From NCBI GenBank assembly GCA_963746825.1, contig CAVVCU010000013.1, positions 29,852 to 93,851 of the forward strand: DNA of 64,000 nucleotides. Direction: 5' to 3'. The stretch is from JACVRW01 sp963746825 (GTDB lineage: Bacteria; Actinomycetota; Thermoleophilia; Solirubrobacterales; Thermoleophilaceae). The notes beneath the pieces were generated by a model, which was not told where the DNA came from, did not search any database, and saw nothing but the letters and a program-made list of their open reading frames with translations. Each line of letters begins with the position of its first letter. Position 1 is the stretch's first letter. Positions 58,490-64,000 of the stretch are shown in pieces. The translations under genes and the position numbers were made by a program.

Positions 58490-59257
58490 ATGACCCCCAC
58501 CGCAGTCCGGAAGCGGATGAGCGCCGGCGCGGCGGGCGCCTTGGCCGTCTATGCATCGGTCCTGCGGCCCCGTATCCGGTGGCTCGGTACAAGCCACGAG
58601 GAGCGGGCCGCGACCTACCCCGGAGATGACCTCATCCCCAGCGGCCGTCGGTACGGAGCGATGGCGACCACGATCGCGGCGCCGCCGGAGCGCGTCTGGC
58701 CGTGGCTGGTGCAGATGGGCTGCGACCGCGCCGGCTTCTACAGCTTCGACCGCCTCGACAACGGCGGCCGACCTAGCGCCGACCGCATCCACACGCAATG
58801 GCAGAACCTGCGAGAGGGTGACCGCATCGCGTCGGTTCCCGACGCCAGTCGCTGGTTTGACGTCGCGTTCTTGGTACCCGAGCGGGCTCTCGTCCTACGG
58901 GCATCGGTGACCGTCCCGGCGGCGCGCAACTTTGTCCCCGCGGAGGGATTGCCGCGCGCGTACAGCGATAGCACCTGGGGCTTCTTCCTGCGGCCAACGG
59001 CAGACGGGCACACGCGGCTGGTCGTGACCGGCCAGGCGCGCGGGAAACCGCACGCGCCCATCGCCGTCGCCAACTGGCTGTTCTGGGACCCGGCGCACTG
59101 GGTGATGCAGCTCAAGCAGTTCGCCGGCCTACGCCGCCGCGCCGAGTCCGTGCCCAACGACCCTGCCGCCACGCCGGCGACTAAAGGCGCCGCCGCGAGC
59201 GGCGCCGGTCTGTCGGATGCGAGGGCTCCGGACCGCGAGGCGGTGCCCGCCGAATGA
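58490..59257 (+). CDS. SRPBCC-fold protein
   Basis: A 255-aa protein. After an N-terminal segment that may be a membrane anchor, the helix-grip core starts 'MATTIAAPPERVWPWLVQMG', followed by 'CDRAGFYSFDRLDNGG', 'TWGFFLRPTADGHTRLVVTG' and 'PAHWVMQLKQFAGLRRRAE'. This is the form usually seen in actinobacterial SRPBCC proteins near DUF4389 or oxidoreductase genes. Ligand unknown. The last 45 residues are low-complexity Ala/Pro. Confidence 0.82.
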   Translation: MTPTAVRKRMSAGAAGALAVYASVLRPRIRWLGTSHEERAATYPGDDLIPSGRRYGAMATTIAAPPERVWPWLVQMGCDRAGFYSFDRLDNGGRPSADRIHTQWQNLREGDRIASVPDASRWFDVAFLVPERALVLRASVTVPAARNFVPAEGLPRAYSDSTWGFFLRPTADGHTRLVVTGQARGKPHAPIAVANWLFWDPAHWVMQLKQFAGLRRRAESVPNDPAATPATKGAAASGAGLSDARAPDREAVPAE

Positions 59258-59444
59258 CACGATAGGCGACGCGCCCGCACGCATGGGTGTATCGGCGCTC
59301 GGGCGCACGCGCGGCGCTCTGGCAACGGCTGACGGCTGCCAACCGCTACCTGGAGCGTGCCGCGCGCAAGGCTGGAGGCAACCTCCCCATCATGGCCCTC
59401 GTTCCCTCGACGCCCTCGACTCCGCGGCCGGTCGTCGACCGATC

Positions 59445-59783
59445 ATGACGACAACCTCCGACCTCACGCGCCGTTTCAGCTCGGACACGCTCGCGGGTCT
59501 CGACGAGCCCGTCCGGCGCTACTTCGGCCACGCCATCCGCGACGGTGCTGCGATCCCGAACGGTGTGCGGATGGCGATGGGCGGGCGCATCAAGGTCGGC
59601 TTCTGGCTGCCCTTCACCGCCGAGCAGACGGTCGACGGGCGATCCTTCACTTGGCGAGCCCGCGTCGGGCTCGGGCCGCTGACGCCGCTGCGCGTCACCG
59701 ATCAGTACGCAGACGCTGCCGTCAGCACCGAGGGCCGCCTGCTCAGGCGCGTGACCCTCTTGGCGCCGTGCGGGCGCTCCTAG
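59445..59783 (+). pseudogene. Truncated DUF6544-like protein
   Basis: From ATG 59445, 112 residues match the front of DUF6544 proteins: 'LAGLDEPVRRYFGHAIRDGA', 'RIKVGFWLPFTAEQTVDGRS', 'FTWRARVGLGPLTPLRVTDQ' and 'YADAAVSTEGRLLRRV'. It then ends abruptly at 59783 with unrelated residues. Family members are about 250-280 aa, so the C-terminal half is gone. The 187 bp upstream show no gene I can support. Confidence 0.6.
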
Positions 59784-59794
59784 AGGACGGACCT

Positions 59795-59950
59795 ATGCAA
59801 GGCAAGAAGGTCGAGGTCGAGGCCGTGGAAGGCCGTCCACACACGACGATCGATGTCCGAGATGAGAGGGGCGGCGCCTGCCGTTATTGCCTGACGCAGT
59901 TGACTCAGGAGGGCATGACGGCCTCGTACACGTTTCTCTACGCCGTCTAG
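59795..59950 (+). CDS. Possible 51-aa fragment of unknown origin
   Basis: ATG 59795 to TAG 59950. The stretch 'KKVEVEAVEGRPHTTIDVRD' and the ending 'ASYTFLYAV' look protein-like, with alternating beta-strand character. Two Cys lie close together ('CRYC'). It follows directly after the DUF6544 remnant and may be the stranded end of another gene. I cannot assign it. Confidence 0.3.
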   Translation: MQGKKVEVEAVEGRPHTTIDVRDERGGACRYCLTQLTQEGMTASYTFLYAV

Positions 59951-60548
59951 TCCGCTCTTGCGCCGGCGCCACCGCGCTGTGCTTCTCGCGTCTCGTCCGC
60001 CGAGCTGACCGGCGCCTACCGGCGCGGTGTCGGCTGGAGGAGCCGAGCGCGAAATCGCCCGCGCGCGGCGAACGGGGCAGAACCTGGTAGCCGCGTACGG
60101 CCACGTGTACGGCCTCAAGCAGTCAACGACACGCACGGCCACAGCGCCGGTGACGAGCTGGTCGGATTTGGGCGAGCACGGCGCGACCAGCGCGGCTTCT
60201 TCCCCCCAAGGGCCATGGGCGGGTCTGGCGAAACTAGCGAACTCCTTCGTTTTTGTAACCGGAAAGGAGTAGCCTGGTGTAGCTGGTCCTGCGGCCATCA
60301 ATCCCGGCCCCCAGAGAGCAAAGCCAACCGAGGCGCGAGCAACGCGCCGAGGCAACAGACTCAGAGGCGCACGGGATTCCTGCGGGGCCAGTTTTTCGTC
60401 CGAGGAGGGGCCTACGCAGCGAGCGGTACGGCTAGCGCCCATGCGCGGGCGGCGAGGACACCAGCGCAACTGCCACAACGCAATTGACCCGCCGCGCCAG
60501 TAGCGGACCTTAGCGAAACCGACCGCAACCAGCCCACGTAGCGGCTCC
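59951..60548. other. Gene-free stretch
   Basis: About 600 bp with no convincing coding frame on either strand. The part near 60230-60290 is richer in A/T than its surroundings and could contain a promoter or decayed DNA. No tRNA, repeat array or terminator was recognised. Confidence 0.5.
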
Positions 60549-61082
60549 CTACGGCGCCTGTGCAACTACGCTTCGACTCGACTCGTCGGCAGTACAGTCC
60601 ACGGCGGCCGTCCGTGGTGTGACGGAAGCAGCGATCTGGTCCGTTCCGTTCAGGTTGCCGGGTGATCCCTCGACGGTGACGAGGGCAATCACGGCCAATT
60701 CGTGACCGGCCCGCGCCTCAGCCTTGCCCAGCCAGGGGTTTCCATTGGCCAGCAGTGTCCAGAGGCGGTCGTGCTCCTCGTTCTTTGCGAAGCGGGCGTG
60801 AACGTCGAGCCAGTGCCCGTCGACGAGCGCGCGGCAGCTCGGCTGGCGCTGGAGGTTGAGCGACCAGGCCGGAGGCTCGCGATGGCCCGCGTTGGAGGCC
60901 ACGATCAGGAGCTCGACCCCGTGGCGCAGGTACTGAACCGGGGTGCGGCGCTGACGGTCGCTTCGCCGCCCATGGGTCTCGAGCACCAGCACCGGACGAC
61001 CTCCTATGCGAGCGCCGAGCTTGCCGCGCGCAGCCACCAGTAGCCACGCGTGGGCTCGGTTGGCCGTTAGGCGCAGGTTCAC
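60549..61082 (-). CDS. Deazaflavin-dependent nitroreductase-family (DDN-like) protein
   Basis: A 177-aa split-beta-barrel protein that would use F420H2 or bind FMN. Family marks are 'GARIGGRPVLVLETHGRRSD', 'TPVQYLRHGVELLIVASNAG' and 'PPAWSLNLQRQPS'. GTG 61082 overlaps the stop of the universal stress protein gene (GTGA), which sets the start. The last 30 residues are unlike the family and may be extended. It is consistent with the F420 enzyme at 33 kb. Confidence 0.82.
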   Translation of the reverse strand: MNLRLTANRAHAWLLVAARGKLGARIGGRPVLVLETHGRRSDRQRRTPVQYLRHGVELLIVASNAGHREPPAWSLNLQRQPSCRALVDGHWLDVHARFAKNEEHDRLWTLLANGNPWLGKAEARAGHELAVIALVTVEGSPGNLNGTDQIAASVTPRTAAVDCTADESSRSVVAQAP

Positions 61083-61987
61083 GTGGCGGCTGTGGCCGTG
61101 ACCCGCTCCTCCGCGGGAGCGGTGGACTTCGCAGGGCGGGGGTGCACGATGAGGGGGCACGGAGCCGTGCGGGCGAGCTCGGTTGCGACGGTGCCCAGCA
61201 GCACGCGGCGCAGTGGCCCGTAGCCGCGTGAGCCGAGCATGAGCAGCGCACCGTCGTTTCTTGCGATCTGCGCCAGCGCGGTGGCGGGCTCGTCGTTTAC
61301 CAGCACGGATTCGAGGCGGACGTCGTCGGGAATCGAGGCCGTCGCCTGCTCGAGTCGCTCTCGCATCGTCTCCTCGACGGCCTCCTTGAGCGCGTGCCAG
61401 CCCTGGCTGGAGCCGCCGCCCTTGCCGTAGACAATCGCCGGGGGTTCGGCGACGGTGACCAGCTTGAGCAAGGCCTCGGTGGGTCGTGCGAGCGCGATCG
61501 CGTCCTCGAGTGCCATCTGCGCCTCGGGCGAGCCGTCGTAAGCGACCACGATCTCCGCGAGTTGCGGATCGGCGCCCGTGGCGTAGCCATGCGGGGCGAT
61601 CGCCACCGAGCACGGTGACCCGTGCAGCAGGGCCGTGCCGACGTTGCCGGCGAGGACCTGTCCGGCCCGGCTGTGGTGTGAGGAGCCCACGACCACCAGG
61701 TCGGCCCCGATCTCCTCGGCCAGCTCGTGCAGCCCGCGGCCCGCCGAGCTGCTGGGAATGGCCTCCGGCTCGGCGCCGACCGACTCCGCCGCGCGCTCGA
61801 TCTCGCGCGCGTAGTCGGCCTCGGCCTCCTCGAAGTTGGGGTCGAGTCCGCCCCACATCGGATCGAACTGGAAGACACCGGCGACCACGAGATCAGCGCC
61901 ACTGGCCTCGGCGATCAGCTTCCCGAGCGCGAGCCCATCCTCCGCGCGCTCGCTGCCGTCGTATCCAACGATGATCTTGCGGTACAT
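61079..61987 (-). CDS. Tandem universal stress protein (two USP domains)
   Basis: A 302-aa protein with two USP domains in a row. Domain 1 starts 'KIIVGYDGSERAEDGLALGK', and domain 2 starts 'EIVVAYDGSPEAQMALEDAI'. Domain 2 keeps the ATP-binding end motif 'GSRGYGPLRRVLLGTVA' followed by 'CPLIVHP'; domain 1 has a related 'GSSHHSRAGQVLAGNVG'. A perfect AGGAGGT ribosome site precedes ATG 61987. It is coupled to the DDN-like gene. In mycobacteria such proteins belong to dormancy regulons. Confidence 0.92.
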   Translation of the reverse strand: MYRKIIVGYDGSERAEDGLALGKLIAEASGADLVVAGVFQFDPMWGGLDPNFEEAEADYAREIERAAESVGAEPEAIPSSSAGRGLHELAEEIGADLVVVGSSHHSRAGQVLAGNVGTALLHGSPCSVAIAPHGYATGADPQLAEIVVAYDGSPEAQMALEDAIALARPTEALLKLVTVAEPPAIVYGKGGGSSQGWHALKEAVEETMRERLEQATASIPDDVRLESVLVNDEPATALAQIARNDGALLMLGSRGYGPLRRVLLGTVATELARTAPCPLIVHPRPAKSTAPAEERVTATAAT

Positions 61988-62125
61988 GGTGCGACCTCCT
62001 CGGTCAGCGCCTCGCCGCGACGGCGAGGTCGAACTCGGTGATGGATCAAGCTTCGTGCGAGCCCGCCCCCGGCACATCGGCGAACCGCCCCGGGGCGGCT
62101 CCGTAGTTCCCCGTAGAGATTGGGC

Positions 62126-62869
62126 CTAGACCCCGAGCAGGGCGGCCAGGACGAGCATCAGCGCCGCGCCGAACAGGGTGCCCGCGAGTGCCCGGCCGCG
62201 CGCGCCGCGGCGGAAGGCCTCCGGCGCAAGCTCGATAGCTACCAGGGCCAGCATCGCGCCCGCGGCAAAGCCGAAGGAGAATGGCAGGAGACCCTCGATC
62301 TGCTCGACCAGCGCGTAGGCCAGCAGCGCCCCGACAGGCTGGGGGGCGCTTGTGGCCACCGCCGCCCAGAACTGCTGGCCGGCGCTGAAACCGGAGGCGT
62401 TCATCGGGATGGCCACGCTGGTGCCCTCAGGGATGTTCTGCAGACCGATCGCGAGGATTACGAACAGGCCGAGGCCTTCGGTGTCCGAGGCGAACGCTGT
62501 CCCGATCGCAAAGCCCTCGGGAAGGCTGTGCACCAGCAGTACGGCAAACACCAGCACCGAGCGCCGTACGCCCGCGCCGCTGAGCGAGCCGACGTGCACA
62601 TCGTGCGCCTTCAACGCTCGCCGCGACGCGAGCAGAAAGAGCACCCCGACGCCGGCACCGCCCAGGACGGCGATCGTCGAGCCCTCGTCGAACGCCGGCA
62701 ACAGGAGGCCGACGATCGAAGCCACCGTCATCAGCCCGACGGTCAGCCCCCAGAGGGCAGGACGCAGAAAGTCTGCGTGCGAGCCCAGCCGCGACACGGG
62801 GATTGCCCCCAGGCCCGTCGCGAGCGCCGTTCCGCAGCCGGCGAGCGCCAGGACCGCGACCTCCGTCAC
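62126..62869 (-). CDS. ZIP-family metal transporter
   Basis: A 247-aa transporter with eight hydrophobic helices. The two metal-coordinating motifs are 'LLVHSLPEGFAIGTAFAS' (HxxPEG) in helix 4 and 'LQNIPEGTSVAIPMNAS' (NxPEG) in helix 5. ZIP proteins bring Zn or Fe into the cytoplasm. GTG 62869 overlaps the stop of the upstream membrane protein (GTGA). A 14-bp palindrome, CCGCCCCGGGGCGG (62085-62098), lies in the 138-bp gap before the USP gene. Confidence 0.9.
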   Translation of the reverse strand: MTEVAVLALAGCGTALATGLGAIPVSRLGSHADFLRPALWGLTVGLMTVASIVGLLLPAFDEGSTIAVLGGAGVGVLFLLASRRALKAHDVHVGSLSGAGVRRSVLVFAVLLVHSLPEGFAIGTAFASDTEGLGLFVILAIGLQNIPEGTSVAIPMNASGFSAGQQFWAAVATSAPQPVGALLAYALVEQIEGLLPFSFGFAAGAMLALVAIELAPEAFRRGARGRALAGTLFGAALMLVLAALLGV

Positions 62870-63390
62870 TGCGGTTGTTTGGTGCGCGCTGCTGGGTCGG
62901 CGTGGTGGATGACGCCCACGCCGATGACCACAGCGAGGACTGCGAGCACCGGCGTGATGACGCTCCACCACGTTGCTGCCGCGAAGGGGAGCGCACCGCT
63001 GAACAGGAAGGCGTAGGCAGCGCGCGGCGAGTGGGGCGCGATGCGCGCGGCGGTCCAGATCGAGACTCCCCCGAGAATGCCGAGCACGCCGGCGAGCCCC
63101 AGCGCGGTAGCGCCGAGGAAGACGTAGTACGCGCCGCACACCACGAGGAGCCCCACGCGCCAGTGCTGCTCATCAACCGCAGCCACGAAGTCCCGCCGTC
63201 GGGTACCGGCCAGCACCAGCGCGCCCGCTGCCAGAAGGAGCGCGCCAGGCAGGTACCAGAGCCGTCCGACCGTGGTGAAGCAGACGAGCGCGGGTACCAG
63301 GAGCGCGAGCACGATTGCCACGCGTCGGCCGCCGGCATCATCGCGCGGCCGTCTCAAGGCAGCAGCCGCGAGCGCGACGGCGCTAAGCAC
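62866..63390 (-). CDS. Multi-pass membrane protein of unknown function
   Basis: About 174 aa from GTG 63390 (the start is a guess; the frame is open much further upstream, into the nitroreductase remnant). It has about six hydrophobic stretches, for example 'VAIVLALLVPALVCFTTVGR', 'LWYLPGALLLAAGALVLAG' and 'LAVLAVVIGVGVIHH'. It is coupled to the ZIP gene by a GTGA overlap. No family recognised. Confidence 0.65.
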   Translation of the reverse strand: MLSAVALAAAALRRPRDDAGGRRVAIVLALLVPALVCFTTVGRLWYLPGALLLAAGALVLAGTRRRDFVAAVDEQHWRVGLLVVCGAYYVFLGATALGLAGVLGILGGVSIWTAARIAPHSPRAAYAFLFSGALPFAAATWWSVITPVLAVLAVVIGVGVIHHADPAARTKQPQ

Positions 63391-63589
63391 GGCGTGGTCA
63401 GCCCAAGGCGCGTGGTGTCCTGCTTGTTGCCGACCCAATCGCGCACGGAGGGCCCGATGGTTAGTTCGAGCAGTCCGGCCAGAAGGCCCGAGCGAAGCGC
63501 CGGCCAGCGCCAGGTCGGCCGGCCAGACGGTCGCTGTCTCCGTCCGCCGCGACGGGCCCGGTCGTGAGGCACGCGCGGGGCTGACGGCG

Positions 63590-64000
63590 GTACTCACCTG
63601 CAGCACCTCCTCGGCCGGGCCGCCGCGGGCTCTTGCGGCGCCCGTCGTCCCCTTCGCGTAGCCGACTCGGAAGGCGACGAGGGGCTCGCCGCCGTCGTCG
63701 GGCATGAGGGCCTGGACGCTCGGCCGAACCGCGGCGCAAGCCGGAGCTGGCGCTCGCGGTCGGCGCGCTCGGTCATCTGGTTCATGTGGTGCAGCGCGAC
63801 ACCGTTGACGGCGGTCCACAGGTGGATGCGCTCGAGCAGCCGCCCGCCTGTCAGCCGGTCTGCGTGGCGTCACCCGCGTCGGACACCGCGACGATGCCGT
63901 ACGCGGCGGCGGTCCTGGTGTGCGTCTTGCGCGTCTGGTCGACCCAGAACTTGTCCCCACTCTTGCGGTCTGAGGCGGGCAGCAGCTTGGCCACCGCGCT
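63590..64000 (-). pseudogene. Acg-like nitroreductase remnant, several frame breaks, runs off the window
   Basis: Reading inwards from the right edge on the minus strand, 'DRKSGDKFWVDQTRKTHTRT', then 'AAAYGIVAVSDAGD', stops. A second frame gives 'LLERIHLWTAVNGVALHHMN', then 'QMTERADRERQL'. A third gives 'GGEPLVAFRVGYAKGTTGAA', then 'GPAEEVLQV'. These are consecutive parts of an Acg-type nitroreductase (dormancy-associated in mycobacteria) separated by at least two frame changes. The N-terminal part lies beyond the window. With two breaks in 400 nt it is probably a true pseudogene. Confidence 0.68.

Noticed and set aside
60027..60272. Plus-strand 81-codon frame in the 60-kb gap
   Set aside because: No ribosome site, no recognisable motif and mixed composition; not supportable as a gene.
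61988..62125. DosR box upstream of the USP gene
   Set aside because: No GGGAC/GTCCC pair is present; only a GC-only palindrome CCGCCCCGGGGCGG is seen, which can arise by chance at this GC content.

Overview
This is a very GC-rich, densely packed actinobacterial window. Several features point to the class Thermoleophilia (Solirubrobacterales-like). They include an F420-linked oxidoreductase of the glucose-6-phosphate dehydrogenase type, a deazaflavin-type (DDN) reductase, a stressosome operon, actinobacterial small proteins and many GTG/TTG starts with 1-13 nt gene overlaps. This taxonomic call is inference: there is no rRNA or other phylogenetic marker in the window.

Layout. (1) 1-17.5 kb is a glycerol, dihydroxyacetone and glycerolipid island. 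It holds the end of a PlsC-like acyltransferase, dhaK-dhaL, glpF-glpK, an aldo/keto reductase on the other strand, glpA-glpB-glpC, and a DhaM fused to complete HPr and Enzyme I. These are followed by pgsA, a frameshifted epimerase, two low-complexity proteins, a patatin, an alkyl-DHAP-synthase-like flavoprotein and a PAP2 phosphatase. Glycerol enters through GlpF. It can reach DHAP through GlpK plus the quinone-linked GlpABC, or as dihydroxyacetone through DhaKLM, and much of what surrounds this is phospholipid metabolism. (2) 17.4-22.2 kb (minus strand) is one operon: TetR, RsbR, RsbS, RsbT, RsbX, an RsbU-N/GAF protein and a quinone-oxidoreductase-like enzyme. A 9-bp inverted repeat in the divergent promoter is a good operator candidate. 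(3) 22.3-25.7 kb has a coiled-coil/Rho-N-like protein coupled to two tiny proteins, a phosphodiester-glycosidase-domain protein, a class II glutamine amidotransferase and a DUF2294 protein. (4) 25.7-34.4 kb has a minus-strand group of BTAD/AAA regulator, FAD oxidase, MFS exporter and class III CoA-transferase, then an F420 oxidoreductase. The block is flanked by two closely related DUF2294 genes. (5) 34.4-43.2 kb has a collapsed NmrA gene, two divergent PAP2 proteins, DUF1206, a secreted repeat protein, an MBL hydrolase with an ECF sigma factor, SRPBCC and a LuxR-type AAA regulator. (6) 43.3-55.2 kb has a receiver/NmrA fusion-like ORF, a DUF1772-ABC transporter operon, an NmrA protein, DUF899, a methyltransferase, LysR, a DHFR-like reductase, an orphan NarL-type regulator and an MMPL transporter whose ribosome-binding site is locked in a 10-bp hairpin. 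(7) 55.2-64 kb has low coding density and many broken genes: a DHFR remnant beside a tRNA-Gly 3' fragment, then split DUF4389, DUF6544 and Acg-like nitroreductase genes. Intact genes here include USP, DDN, ZIP and SRPBCC.

At least eight genes are split by single-base frame changes while the reading frames on both sides remain protein-like. This is either indel error in the assembly or recent decay, and split genes are marked as pseudogenes with that caveat. No CRISPR array, rRNA, intact tRNA, insertion sequence or prophage structural gene was seen.
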